Program-made: the position numbers and the translations under genes
Notes under the pieces: generated by a model
Told to the model about the DNA's origin: nothing
The model's database searches: none
The model's input: the letters and a program-made list of their open reading frames with translations, nothing else
Shown: positions 8,630 through 17,959 of the stretch, piece by piece
Position numbering within the stretch: position 1 is the first letter of the stretch
Layout of the letters: the number at the start of each line of letters is the position of its first letter
Assembly (NCBI RefSeq): GCF_001889405.1
Contig: NZ_CP017921.1
Span: 124,001 to 188,000, forward strand
Direction: 5' to 3'
Length of the DNA: 64,000 bases
Source: Methanohalophilus halophilus
GTDB taxonomy: Archaea; Halobacteriota; Methanosarcinia; Methanosarcinales; Methanosarcinaceae

Positions 8630-9223
8630 TTACTGTCTTGTTGTTTCCCTGCCCAGCCGGAATGCACTCAGGTTGGTCTCGATGGTCTTTGGAGGTACCA
8701 TATTCCTTATACATTCCACCAGTGTTTCCTCGGGGATCGGGAGATAAGAGGAAATTGCGCCCAGCATCACGACATTCAGGGTTTTCATATTCCCGGCCTG
8801 TCTGGCAAGGGCCACAGCATCAAAGGCCACAACCCTGTAATCCTTTTCAAGGCTGGCAACAATTTCCTGTGGGTCAGGGTAGGTGCATTGTCCTGATGTA
8901 ACGGTTACCGGATAAATCGGGGAGGTATTCATCACCACAATTCCATCTTTTGCCACATCACTGATATAGCGCATTGCCTCTACCGGCTCCAGTGCCAGCA
9001 TCCCCTGGGCACTGCCGCAGGGAATGAGGGAACCGAGATCGCAACCAACCCTTACATAATTCACAACAGAACCACCACGTTGGGCCATCCCGTGGGTCTC
9101 TGCTGCCCGGACATCCATTCCTTCAGAAACCGCTGCCTTGCCTATTATATCGGAAACCTTGACAGCACCCTGGCCTCCCACACCGGCTATCACAAGATCA
9201 AAATTTGATAAATTGGAAGTCAT
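8630..9223 (-). CDS. iorB: Indolepyruvate ferredoxin oxidoreductase, beta subunit
   Basis: Small subunit of the enzyme that oxidatively decarboxylates aryl pyruvates (indolepyruvate, phenylpyruvate) to aryl-acetyl-CoA with ferredoxin reduction. The 197-residue protein has the gamma/beta-type VIAGVGGQGAVK motif at the N-terminus, TAETHGMAQRGGSV-like sequence (AAETHGMAQRGGSVVNYVR) and typical length. The start at 9223 overlaps the iorA stop as ATGA, implying translational coupling. A longer frame that begins at 9256 lies inside iorA and is unnecessary. Confidence 0.93.
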   Translation of the reverse strand: MTSNLSNFDLVIAGVGGQGAVKVSDIIGKAAVSEGMDVRAAETHGMAQRGGSVVNYVRVGCDLGSLIPCGSAQGMLALEPVEAMRYISDVAKDGIVVMNTSPIYPVTVTSGQCTYPDPQEIVASLEKDYRVVAFDAVALARQAGNMKTLNVVMLGAISSYLPIPEETLVECIRNMVPPKTIETNLSAFRLGRETTRQ

Positions 9224-11025
9224 TTTTTCACCTCCATGATAGCATTGAAATTGCATATTTCAACACACAATCCACAACCACTGCACATTGTATTAATGGA
9301 GGCTTTTTTGGACACCTCATCAAATTCAATTGCAGGGCAGCCAAATTTCAAGCATTTCCGGCAACCTTTACAGAGATCTGTATCAACCATAAACGGAGTG
9401 TATCTTATGCCTTCCCTTGCTGCGGAAATTACACAGGCACGTTTGGCTATTACAACTGAAACCCCTTCATAGGCTTTTGCCCGCTCCAGTACATCCTCCG
9501 TGGCATCCATGTCGTAGGGGTCAACCACCTCCACGAATTCCGCACCCATTGCACTGCACAATTTATCAAATTCAACCTCTACTGTTGGTTCACGGGTTGC
9601 CGTCTTACCCATACCCGGATTGGGCTGGTGACCGGTCATTGCCGTAGTCCTGTTATCAAGTATCAGTACAGTAATATCAGATTTATTGTAGATAGCATTC
9701 ATTAAACTGTTAATCCCAGTATGAAAAAAGGTAGAATCACCGATCGTACAACATATGGGTTTTTTCTCACCGGCGTCATAGATTCCCGAAGCAACACTGA
9801 TACTTGCTCCCATACATAGAGTGGTATCCACCGTACCGTGCTGGATACCGAGAGTGTAACAACCGATATCACTGGGAAATACCGCATCTTCACCAAATAC
9901 TTTTTTCATGACATGGAAAGTACCACGGTGGGAGCAACCCGGACACATTGCAGGCGGTCTGACAGGCAGTTCCATATCCTGCTTTGCAGGTTTACATTCA
10001 CATGAATCAATTCCAAAAGCTTTAGCAATTCCATCCATGCAAATATCAACATTGAATTCACCTGTACGGGGAAGAAGCCCATCTGCTTTCCCAAAGATTT
10101 CAGTCTCAAAGCCTACATCTCTTGCAATTACCTTGCACTGATCCTCAATAACAGGTTCAAGTTCCTCTATCACAATTACCTGTTCTGTTTTAGCGAGAAG
10201 TTGACGAATACTGTCTTCTGGAATTGGATACGTCCCTATCTCCAAAAAAGAAGCGGTAATACCAAGCCTGTCAAGCGCTTCTTTTGTATAAACTGCAGCT
10301 GTTCCACAAGCAATGATACCAACAGTACTCTCTGCTTCTATGGTAAGTTCATTCCAGCCGGAAACTTCAAGCTCACCGCGAATGTCCTGCTGTATCGAAA
10401 GCAGATGAGGATGACGTATTCTCGCATTTTTAGGAACCATTACCCAGCGGTCAGGGTTCTTTTCAAATTTAATTTCACCTGTCTTCTGCCTGACTGGAGC
10501 CAGTTTTATATCCGATTTCCCGTGGGATATACGTGTTGTGGAGCGAAAGATTACCGGTATTTCATATTTTTCAGATAATTCAAAGGCATAAGGAATCATG
10601 TCCTTGGCCTGCTGGGGGGTTGATGGCTCAAGGCAGGGAATCTGTGAGAACACGGAATACCTGCGGGTATCCTGCTCGTTCTGGGAAGAATGGCAGGAAG
10701 GGTCATCGGCCACTATAATAACCATGCCTCCCTTGACACCCATGTATGCCAGAGTCATCAGGGGATCAGCAGCTACGTTCAGACCTACATGTTTCATGGT
10801 AACCACGGAACGGGCTCCTGCCATAGAGGCACCGGCAGCCACTTCCATTGCAACCTTTTCATTTACGGACCATTCAATATAGAAGTCCCTTTCTTTCATA
10901 GAAGCCAGAGTATCCACTATTTCAGAAGAAGGGGTCCCTGGGTAACCGGACACAACGTCCACAGCCCCTTCTACAATACCGCGGGCAATGGCAACGTTGC
11001 CTAGCATATATTCACGACCGCTCAT
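9220..11025 (-). CDS. iorA: Indolepyruvate ferredoxin oxidoreductase, alpha subunit
   Basis: Large catalytic subunit, 601 residues. An N-terminal pyrimidine-binding region (GYPGTPSSEIVDTLA) is followed by a thiamine diphosphate domain (CPGCSHRG, then IGDSTFFHTGINSL with downstream ILDNRTTAMTGHQPNPG). A C-terminal 2x[4Fe-4S] ferredoxin domain contains CKGCRKCLKFGCP and CSGCGLCVEIC. This order matches IorA and differs from pyruvate or 2-oxoglutarate enzymes. It is first in the iorAB operon. In methanogens the enzyme often works in reverse for aryl amino-acid synthesis; direction here is inference. Confidence 0.95.
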   Translation of the reverse strand: MSGREYMLGNVAIARGIVEGAVDVVSGYPGTPSSEIVDTLASMKERDFYIEWSVNEKVAMEVAAGASMAGARSVVTMKHVGLNVAADPLMTLAYMGVKGGMVIIVADDPSCHSSQNEQDTRRYSVFSQIPCLEPSTPQQAKDMIPYAFELSEKYEIPVIFRSTTRISHGKSDIKLAPVRQKTGEIKFEKNPDRWVMVPKNARIRHPHLLSIQQDIRGELEVSGWNELTIEAESTVGIIACGTAAVYTKEALDRLGITASFLEIGTYPIPEDSIRQLLAKTEQVIVIEELEPVIEDQCKVIARDVGFETEIFGKADGLLPRTGEFNVDICMDGIAKAFGIDSCECKPAKQDMELPVRPPAMCPGCSHRGTFHVMKKVFGEDAVFPSDIGCYTLGIQHGTVDTTLCMGASISVASGIYDAGEKKPICCTIGDSTFFHTGINSLMNAIYNKSDITVLILDNRTTAMTGHQPNPGMGKTATREPTVEVEFDKLCSAMGAEFVEVVDPYDMDATEDVLERAKAYEGVSVVIAKRACVISAAREGIRYTPFMVDTDLCKGCRKCLKFGCPAIEFDEVSKKASINTMCSGCGLCVEICNFNAIMEVKK

Positions 11026-11180
11026 GGTAATCGCCTGCTAATTCATAATATACATTATTGATAAATATATCTCGTAATATCATGAGTACTGCTATTTTTT
11101 GGCAACAGGTGACAGTTGTTAAAAGCATTTATATATGCTGTGAGTTATAGACAGTACTGCAATTTATAAGAGGTATTGGA

Positions 11181-11528
11181 ATGATAGACTTTGCCTGCAA
11201 AGAATTCCGTTTAAACGATGTCATCAAATGTGCCCTGAACCTTACAAGAGCCGATATGAAGGTCATCGGGTTATTCTTTGATACTCCGGAAAAATGGGTA
11301 AATACTGAAGATATAGCAAATGATACCGGGCTTGACCTTTCAACTGTCCAGAGATCCGTTAAAAAATTACATGAAAAAGAAATCCTTACCAAATCCCAAA
11401 CAAACCTGGATCGTGGAGGATACACCTATATCTATAAACTGAAGGAAAAAAACGAAATAAAGGAAATTATTATGCAAATTGTACATAAATGGGTAAACAA
11501 AGTCGATAATGAACTGGAGGCATGGTGA
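11181..11528 (+). CDS. Winged-helix transcriptional regulator (TrmB/ArsR-like)
   Basis: A 115-residue single-domain DNA-binding protein. The segment EKWVNTEDIANDTGLDLSTVQRSVKKLHEKEIL is a clear winged helix, followed by a wing (LDRGGYTYIYKL) and a short C-terminal helix likely used for dimerisation. Cysteines near residues 6 and 17 could sense redox state, but this is speculation. The stop overlaps the start of the following Fe-S membrane protein (ATGGTGA), so the two are co-translated, and the regulator may control its partner. Confidence 0.8.
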   Translation: MIDFACKEFRLNDVIKCALNLTRADMKVIGLFFDTPEKWVNTEDIANDTGLDLSTVQRSVKKLHEKEILTKSQTNLDRGGYTYIYKLKEKNEIKEIIMQIVHKWVNKVDNELEAW

Positions 11529-12148
11529 AAATGCTGAAGATTACACGTTATCTGTGGCTGCTTGTCCTGGTAGTCTCATTGGGTGGATTGTGGTATCCTT
11601 ATCTTGGATATCTGATGGCAGTTGTAATGATCACCCTGTTGGCTACGTCTGTAGTAAGAGGACGCTGGTTCTGCGGCAACCTATGTCCGCGTGGAAGCCT
11701 CTATGATTTCGTGCTGAGCAAAGTCTCAAGAAAACAGGATATACCGGAGAGCCTCAAAAGTTTCTGGTTGCGAATACCTCTCCTGGTACTTATGATGACA
11801 GTAATGATATACAGGGTATCAGTGGTATTTGCCACACAGAATATGTTCGAAAAAATCGGAGTCGTACTAGTGTCAATGTGTATTGTTACAACTTCACTGG
11901 CAATCATGCTGGGAGGATTTTACAATTCCAGGACCTGGTGTACGGTATGCCCGATGGGAACTGCACAAAGAATAATCGGAGGAGACCGATACCAGCTTAA
12001 AATGGCACATGAACTTTGCATAGATTGCAAGAAATGTGAAAAAGTGTGCCCAATGGAACTTACGGTCAGGGACATAGGCAATAATCCCGACTGCATAAAA
12101 TGTGGCCGCTGTGTGGAAGCCTGTCCAAAAGATGCCCTGTACTTTTAA
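11522..12148 (+). CDS. Membrane-anchored 4Fe-4S protein (NapH/CcoG-like)
   Basis: A 208-residue protein with about four hydrophobic segments in the first 140 residues, two CxxxCP motifs facing the membrane edge (WFCGNLCPRGSLYDF and TWCTVCPMGTAQ), and a C-terminal two-cluster ferredoxin domain (CIDCKKCEKVCP and CIKCGRCVEACP). This layout is typical of NapH/CcoG-type electron carriers that pass electrons between a membrane donor and soluble partners. The partner here is unknown. It is coupled to the upstream regulator by a four-base overlap. Confidence 0.82.
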   Translation: MVKMLKITRYLWLLVLVVSLGGLWYPYLGYLMAVVMITLLATSVVRGRWFCGNLCPRGSLYDFVLSKVSRKQDIPESLKSFWLRIPLLVLMMTVMIYRVSVVFATQNMFEKIGVVLVSMCIVTTSLAIMLGGFYNSRTWCTVCPMGTAQRIIGGDRYQLKMAHELCIDCKKCEKVCPMELTVRDIGNNPDCIKCGRCVEACPKDALYF

Positions 12149-12152
12149 ATAA

Positions 12153-14177
12153 TCAAAACAACAGGCTTTCCAATTCCCGGCGGTCGTTGACCGGAGGAGT
12201 GCAGCTCTGTCCTTTGCAGACATAAGCTGTAGTTCTCCCTTCTTTTACATCCATATCAAAAGTATAAGGGGCAATCCTGGACAGGTCTCTGGCAGATTCG
12301 GGATTTTTCAATAACAATATTGTTTGGGGAAGATAATTTTTCCTTACAACATCCATCATTTCCTTAAGCCCGATTTTTTCAGAATCTGTAACTATTACCA
12401 CAAGGGTTGCCTCTACTCCAAGCATAAGACCGGTTAACATATAACTATAAGCCGGTGGAGAACGCTTCAGCATTCCACCAAAAGCCGACAGGGTTGTACG
12501 GGCTAAATCACGGTAACCCACATTACCGGTAATATGGAATAGGCAGAAGAGATCCCATACAGCCACTGAATTCCCGCTTGGATAAGGGCCATCAAAGACT
12601 TTTTTTGTCCTGTGGGGGATGTCAGATACATCCGATGCAGAGAAGAAAAAGCCACCTTGATCTTCATCATAGAACATATCAACCATTATATCCACAATTT
12701 CAATTGCTGTTTCCAGATATTTTGTCTCAAATGTAGCTTCATAAAGTTCGATCAAGCCCCATGCCAGAAAAGCATAGTCATCCAGAAAGCCATCAATTCC
12801 AGAATTGCCTTCATGGAAACGGTGATACAGCCTTCCATCATCTCTGCGCATGTAGGAGAGAATAAAAGAAGCAGCTTCTTTGCCTTTTTCAAGAGTGGAA
12901 TTAACCCCGGATATTCTGGAAGCCATTGAAAGAGCAGCTATTGCAAGGCCGTTCCAGTCTGTAAGAATCTTATTATCAAGAGACGGCCTGATCCTTTCAC
13001 TACGAAGGGAGAACAGGTGTGCTTTTATTTCTTTTAATTTTGCAGCTGAAGTGTCACTTATAGCATATTCATTACGGCGCAATACTCCTACATTTTCAGA
13101 CCCCCCATCCAGGGGAATTATATCGTAGAACTGCAGAATAAAATCACTATCCTCTTTCCCGACAGAGTCCTCTATTTGACCTCTGGACCATAGATAGAAT
13201 AAACCTTCCTGACCCTCACTGTCAGCATCTTCCCCACAATAGAATCCACCTTCTGGATGGCGTAGTACTGTACTCATATAGGAAATTGTTGAATCTGCCA
13301 CGTCCCTGTAATGCACATTCCCTGTTGCCTGATAAGCCATGAGATAAACGACCACAAGCATTGCCTGGTCATAGAGCATTTTCTCGAAATGAGGAATATT
13401 CCAGCTGGCATCTGTAGAGTAGCGATGGAAACCTCCACCCAGATGATCGAATATTCCACCACTTGCCATTGAAGACAGAGTATTTTCGATCATCGTGAGG
13501 GACTGCGGTCGCTCATCCGTTTTCCACCGGTTGAGCAAAAATATAAGAATCGAAGGAGAAGGGAATTTGGGAGCCGGGCCAAACCCACCATTTTTCCAGT
13601 CAAACATACCGAAAAGTGCGGAAAAAGCATCCTCCAGAATGGACAGGTTTACCGGCTCCTTTTCGGCAGGTATATTATTGATTTCTGAAACCAATTGTGA
13701 TGCCTGCTGCCTTATCTCAGCTCTTTTATTGTCCCAGATATTTGTAACCTGCATCAACAGGTCTGATAATCCCATCTGCCCCATTGCCGCTTCTTTTGGT
13801 ATATAAGTGGCTGCAAAAAAAGGCTTTTTTTCAGGTGTCATAATTATGGTCAGCGGCCAGCCACCGCTGCCATTCATTGCCTGGCAGACTTCCATGTAGA
13901 ACTCATCGACATCCGGCCTCTCTTCCCTGTCTACTTTTACAGGAATGAAATTAGAATTCAAAAGATTGGCAATGTGAGCATCTTCAAAAGATTCCTCTGC
14001 CATTACGTGACACCAGTGACAGGTTGAATACCCAATGGAAAGGAAGACTGGAAGATTTTTCCTTTTTGCCTGTTCAAAAGCTTCTTCTGACCATGGATAC
14101 CAATCAACAGGATTTGTGGAATGCTGTCTCAGGTAGGGACTGTTTTCCCCGGCAAGCCTGTTGTTTTTGGAATTCAT
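12153..14177 (-). CDS. Thioredoxin-domain / glycosidase-like protein (YyaL, DUF255)
   Basis: A 674-residue protein of the YyaL/SPATA20 family: an N-terminal thioredoxin-like DUF255 domain with a CHWC redox motif ([16 protein letters not shown], about residues 50-66) followed by an alpha/alpha toroid glycosidase-like region ([35 protein letters not shown]). The biochemical role is not established. It lies nine bases downstream of the korB stop region on the same strand and is convergent with the Fe-S membrane protein gene. Confidence 0.88.
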   Translation of the reverse strand: MNSKNNRLAGENSPYLRQHSTNPVDWYPWSEEAFEQAKRKNLPVFLSIGYSTCHWCHVMAEESFEDAHIANLLNSNFIPVKVDREERPDVDEFYMEVCQAMNGSGGWPLTIIMTPEKKPFFAATYIPKEAAMGQMGLSDLLMQVTNIWDNKRAEIRQQASQLVSEINNIPAEKEPVNLSILEDAFSALFGMFDWKNGGFGPAPKFPSPSILIFLLNRWKTDERPQSLTMIENTLSSMASGGIFDHLGGGFHRYSTDASWNIPHFEKMLYDQAMLVVVYLMAYQATGNVHYRDVADSTISYMSTVLRHPEGGFYCGEDADSEGQEGLFYLWSRGQIEDSVGKEDSDFILQFYDIIPLDGGSENVGVLRRNEYAISDTSAAKLKEIKAHLFSLRSERIRPSLDNKILTDWNGLAIAALSMASRISGVNSTLEKGKEAASFILSYMRRDDGRLYHRFHEGNSGIDGFLDDYAFLAWGLIELYEATFETKYLETAIEIVDIMVDMFYDEDQGGFFFSASDVSDIPHRTKKVFDGPYPSGNSVAVWDLFCLFHITGNVGYRDLARTTLSAFGGMLKRSPPAYSYMLTGLMLGVEATLVVIVTDSEKIGLKEMMDVVRKNYLPQTILLLKNPESARDLSRIAPYTFDMDVKEGRTTAYVCKGQSCTPPVNDRRELESLLF

Positions 14178-14185
14178 GATTACCC

Positions 14186-15040
14186 TCAGGAAAAATTCTC
14201 AAATACACTGTCCAACTTTGCTGAATCGTATTGTTTTGCTATAAGTGGCCCGCTTTTCAGTACATCCAGTTTAGACTCGAATGTCTCTGAATCCCTCTTA
14301 TAGAACACACCCGTGGGAATCCGATCACCCCATTCAAGAGCTTTCTCAAAGGCTGCTGTCCTTTTTGCAGGATCATGCCCATTGTCTTCCATTTTGTAAA
14401 CTCTGTCCCGGTACCATTTGTATGTATTGAGTTTATTGAAGGTAACGCATGGCTGGAGAATATCCACAAGGGAAAATCCCTGATGGGAAATAGCCTGTGA
14501 GATTAGTGATGAAAGGTGCTCGACATCTCCGGCAAAACCTCTTGCTACGAAGGGACAATCCAGGGATATGGCAACTGCCAGAGGATTGAAAGGAGTGTGG
14601 AGAACGCCGTGAGTCTGTACCTTGGTCTTCATTCCGATCTCACTTGTAGGTGATGCCTGACCCTTGGTCAAACCATATATCTGGTTATCATGTGCTATCA
14701 AGGTAATATCGGGATTGCGGCGTATGGCATGTATAAAATGGTTTCCTCCCTCACCATAGGAATCCCCGTCACCACCTACCGCAATCACAGTGAGTTCAGG
14801 ATTGGCAACCTTTGCTCCCATAGCCGGAGGCAGGGTCCTGCCATGAAGACTGTTGAATGTATTGCATTTCAGGTAGTGTGGTAATTTACCCGACTGGCCG
14901 ATTCCTGACACCATCAAAACTTCATGGGGCTCTTTACCAAGGTCCACAAGAGAGCGTTTCACAGCCTCAAGTATTTTGAAATTGCCACACCCGGGACACC
15001 ATTCAGTTTCACCGTCTTTATAGTCGTCCATTGTTACCAT
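14186..15040 (-). CDS. korB: 2-oxoacid:ferredoxin oxidoreductase, beta subunit
   Basis: Thiamine-diphosphate subunit, 284 residues. [13 protein letters not shown] near residue 16 and the diphosphate site [17 protein letters not shown] near residue 96 are diagnostic. It would bind ThDP and transfer electrons from the 2-oxoacid to ferredoxin together with the fused alpha/gamma subunit encoded just upstream. The ATG at 15040 is two bases after the korA stop and has GGGGTGA ahead of it. The 2-oxoacid used (2-oxoglutarate is likely) cannot be fixed from sequence. Confidence 0.9.
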   Translation of the reverse strand: MVTMDDYKDGETEWCPGCGNFKILEAVKRSLVDLGKEPHEVLMVSGIGQSGKLPHYLKCNTFNSLHGRTLPPAMGAKVANPELTVIAVGGDGDSYGEGGNHFIHAIRRNPDITLIAHDNQIYGLTKGQASPTSEIGMKTKVQTHGVLHTPFNPLAVAISLDCPFVARGFAGDVEHLSSLISQAISHQGFSLVDILQPCVTFNKLNTYKWYRDRVYKMEDNGHDPAKRTAAFEKALEWGDRIPTGVFYKRDSETFESKLDVLKSGPLIAKQYDSAKLDSVFENFS

Positions 15041-15041
15041 T

Positions 15042-16754
15042 TCAGATCACCCCCATTCCTTCAAGCTCCCTTATTACCGATTGTGGTGTAAAGGGCAAGC
15101 CATCATATCTTAATATCTTTTTTGAAACTTCAAATCCTAATTCAGCCCGTAAAAGGCGTGCAAATTGACCTGTTGCATTATTTTCCACGCATATAGTGGT
15201 GTTCAACCCATCCAGTAAACTGAAAGTATCATGAGAAAACGGATAAATATCACTGAAATGAATCAAATTTATGGATACTTCGTCACGATTCAGGATGTCA
15301 ACTGCCTCAGCAAGGGGACCATAGGTAGATCCCCAGCCTATCAGGGAAATATCTGCTCCGTCTATACCATGAATAGCTGGCATTTGCATTTCATCCGTAA
15401 GTCCATCTACTTTGCGCAAACGTTTTTCGTTCATACGGATGCGATTATCAGTAGTCTGGTCAATATGACCTTCTTCATTGTGTTCATCACTGTCTGCAAC
15501 CACAAGTGCACCATTCTGCCCGGGTATAGCCCTCGGCGATATGCCGGATTCGGTGATTGCATATCTCTGGTAGTCACTGCTCACAGCCCGGTCTTCCAGA
15601 AGATGCCTGTTAATCTTCAGGCCGGATGTATCGAACCTCTCATAGGTAAAAAGACCATCTGCAAGATGCTGGTCACTCAATATCAGGACCGGAACCTGGT
15701 ATTTTTCAGCTATGTCAAATGCCCGTCTTGTCTGGTTGAAGGCGTCCTTTGCCGTACGAGGGGCAAGCACACAACGGGGAAATTCCCCCTGTGCCGCATG
15801 AAGCACAAAATTAAGGTCCCCCTGTTCGGTCATTGTGGGAAGGCCGGTAGCAGGTCCGGGACGCTGGCCCAGAAAGATGACAACCGGTGTCTCAGTGATG
15901 CCGGAGAGCCCCAGTCCTTCTGTCATCAGGCAGAAACCTCCACCAGAGGTAGTGGTCATGGCACGCACCCCTGCAAAGGATGCTCCGATGGCCATATTTA
16001 TGGCAGCGATCTCATCTTCGGCCTGCTCCACAACAGCATTGAAATCATCTGCATGTGCTGCCACACGAGTCATGACACCCGTTGAAGGGGTCATGGGATA
16101 TGCCGAAAGGAATTGCACTCCTGCAGCAAGGGCACCCACCCCCACACTGTCATTACCATTTATCAAAATCCTCCTGTTAGTCGGTTGTGGGTTGAGATTA
16201 TAGTTACAAACCCCCTCAAATTTACCATTTTTTACATAATCATAACCTGCTTGTGCTGCCTTTATGTTTTTTTCTACAACCTCATCACCTTTCCCTTTGA
16301 AAGTCTCAGAAAGGAATCTATTAAGTGTTGCAAGATCATAGCAAAGCAGGCCAAATACAGCTCCTACAGCAACGGTATTTGAAAATAATTTTTTACCACT
16401 TATATCCTTTGCAATTTCTGTGAAAGGAACAGATACTATATTCTCATTTACATTGTCCCCGACAATGGATTCATCGGCTAGCACGAATCCTTCTTTAACC
16501 TCTTCAATATGCTCAGGAATTGTCTGGTTGTCAAGAGCCACCAATATGTCTATCTTTTCATCCAGTGCATATATAGGATGATCACTCATCCTTATGTGGA
16601 AATAGTTGTGTCCGCCCCTTACTCTGGAAAGATAGAACTGGTTTCCATAAACATAGAAACCATCCCTTACAAATGTCCTTGAAAGAACCGATCCTATGGT
16701 TTGTATGCCCTGACCGGCTTCTCCACCTATTTTTATGTTTATATCGACGATAAT
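15042..16754 (-). CDS. korA: 2-oxoacid:ferredoxin oxidoreductase, fused gamma-alpha subunit
   Basis: About 570 residues. An N-terminal gamma domain (NIKIGGEAGQGIQTIG, then SRVRGGHNYFHIR) is fused to an alpha (pyrimidine-binding) domain (INGNDSVGVGALAAGVQFLSAYPMTPSTG cut into NGNDSVGVGALAAG and SAYPMTPSTG). The start is odd. The frame is open to an ATG at 16847, but that lies in or before a likely TATA element and adds residues unlike the family. The family start VDINIKIGG follows an AGGGGGA motif with no ATG, GTG or TTG at normal spacing; ATT at 16754 or ATC at 16751 are the nearest candidates. A TTG farther upstream (leucine 22 of the long frame) is possible. Confidence 0.85.
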   Translation of the reverse strand: MIVDINIKIGGEAGQGIQTIGSVLSRTFVRDGFYVYGNQFYLSRVRGGHNYFHIRMSDHPIYALDEKIDILVALDNQTIPEHIEEVKEGFVLADESIVGDNVNENIVSVPFTEIAKDISGKKLFSNTVAVGAVFGLLCYDLATLNRFLSETFKGKGDEVVEKNIKAAQAGYDYVKNGKFEGVCNYNLNPQPTNRRILINGNDSVGVGALAAGVQFLSAYPMTPSTGVMTRVAAHADDFNAVVEQAEDEIAAINMAIGASFAGVRAMTTTSGGGFCLMTEGLGLSGITETPVVIFLGQRPGPATGLPTMTEQGDLNFVLHAAQGEFPRCVLAPRTAKDAFNQTRRAFDIAEKYQVPVLILSDQHLADGLFTYERFDTSGLKINRHLLEDRAVSSDYQRYAITESGISPRAIPGQNGALVVADSDEHNEEGHIDQTTDNRIRMNEKRLRKVDGLTDEMQMPAIHGIDGADISLIGWGSTYGPLAEAVDILNRDEVSINLIHFSDIYPFSHDTFSLLDGLNTTICVENNATGQFARLLRAELGFEVSKKILRYDGLPFTPQSVIRELEGMGVI

Positions 16755-16847
16755 GATTCCCCCTGAAATAGCACGATTTAACAAAAAGCCATTATAATAA
16801 TGTTGAAACCTGAAATATAAATAATGATGGTTAAAGGAGACTTTCAT

Positions 16848-17348
16848 CTATAGCAATGTTCAAATTACACAAAATCAATACCTAAATATCCTATATAGAC
16901 ACGTTTATTTTGAGATTCCCTAAAGACTTCCATTTAATCTTCTATATATATAATTAAAAGGAACCAAGCTACTAATCAGCTTAATTGTGTTTAAGTAGCC
17001 GGGATGAAATATGGATATATATTTAATTGTAGTAATAATTTTAACAATAATTGTCAGCATTCTTTGTACAAAAGTGATTTATGACACATACCGTATACTT
17101 AGACCTAAAAGTTACGCAGCTGATGAAGAATCAGATGAAAGTAAATAAATATATCCTTTATTAATAATACAATATATTATGCATTTATAATATGAACAAC
17201 TAAAGTAAAAGGCAGATTTGTTACCCAGAAAGCAAATCGGGCTTCAAAACAGTAAGATTTATGTGCTTTTCCCTGATTGAGTTAAGAAATACTTATACTG
17301 CATAAAATACAAACCTCACATAAAGAAAAAAAAGAACGAGGTAACAAT
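16848..17348. other. Mostly non-coding gap with one small gene
   Basis: AT-rich stretch between divergent korA and the gene at 17349. It holds the small membrane-protein frame at 17011-17148. TATA-like sequences suitable for the gene at 17349 occur near 17300 (ATACTTATACTGCATAAAAT region). I see no RNA gene or repeat. Confidence 0.6.
17011..17148 (+). CDS. Small single-pass membrane protein, 45 residues
   Basis: The frame MDIYLIVVIILTIIVSILC is almost entirely hydrophobic and is followed by a basic stop-transfer region (KVIYDTYRILRPK) and an acidic tail (ADEESDESK), a sensible layout for a one-helix membrane protein. GGGATGAAAT precedes the ATG as a weak ribosome-binding site. The stop is TAA. 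I do not recognise a family, and the gene could be missed by standard callers because of its length. The downstream gene follows after 200 bases. Confidence 0.5.
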   Translation: MDIYLIVVIILTIIVSILCTKVIYDTYRILRPKSYAADEESDESK

Positions 17349-17750
17349 ATGGAAGAAATTGACCTTTATCTGAATAAAATCAATGATTGCACAATAACTC
17401 CTTCTGATATAGATCTGGTTATCAAAATGCTCAAAGAAGATACCAAGAAGGGAAGGATAAAAGCCACCAAGGAAGATATTCAATGGTTTGAAATATACAA
17501 ATTTGGCCTGGAAGAAATGGAACTTGAAAAAAGTGGCGAATCCAAGATGCAGGTTGGGGACTGGAGACAGGATCTCGATTACAGCAAAGCCAGATTCTTT
17601 GTAGATGAAATGGACGAGTTGGGACTGATTGAAAACGTATCATGGCATACTCAGGGAGTGGTCATATTTGACATCAAGAATATAGATGTCTACAGGATTC
17701 ATCTTTTCAAGAAAATAAAAAATGCCCTCTGTGAACTGTACAGCCTGTAA
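17349..17750 (+). CDS. Hypothetical protein, 133 residues
   Basis: Not recognised. The ATG has an excellent GAGGTAACAAT leader, and the stop lies inside a terminator hairpin, so this is a real single-gene unit. The protein is soluble, rich in charged residues (K, E, D), with a predicted helical N-terminal half (DLVIKMLKEDTKKGRIKATKED) and a mixed C-terminal half (KARFFVDEMDELGLIENVSWHTQG). DELGLIENVSW could be a winged-helix recognition region, but that is weak. No cysteines form motifs. Confidence 0.7.
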   Translation: MEEIDLYLNKINDCTITPSDIDLVIKMLKEDTKKGRIKATKEDIQWFEIYKFGLEEMELEKSGESKMQVGDWRQDLDYSKARFFVDEMDELGLIENVSWHTQGVVIFDIKNIDVYRIHLFKKIKNALCELYSL

Positions 17751-17770
17751 AAAACAGGCAACTTTTTTTT
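17743..17770 (+). terminator. Intrinsic terminator of the 17349 gene
   Basis: GCCTG (17743-17747) and CAGGC (17755-17759) form a stem with an A-rich loop, followed by eight T residues at 17763-17770. It overlaps the TAA stop. Confidence 0.75.
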
Positions 17771-17771
17771 A

Positions 17772-17843
17772 AGGACCTGCCGGGAATCGAACCCGGGTTC
17801 TAAGCTCCGGAGGCTAAAGTGATATCCTCTACACTACAGGTCC
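17772..17843 (-). tRNA. tRNA-Arg (CCG anticodon)
   Basis: On the minus strand the acceptor GGACCTG pairs with CAGGTCC. The T arm is CCGGG-TTCGATT-CCCGG, and the loop CTCCGGA gives anticodon CCG, reading arginine codon CGG. The anticodon stem has one T-T mismatch by my alignment. No 3' CCA is encoded, so the cca product is required. The following T-run on the opposite strand belongs to the neighbouring gene. Confidence 0.88.
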
Positions 17844-17959
17844 ACAGGATTTGCTTTTATTGAATAAAGATGGATATAAAGTTTATCCTGATAAATAGAT
17901 GGATTTATATGGAATCTGAATAATAATTCTAATATACAATATCTGGCAAGGAAGATAGA

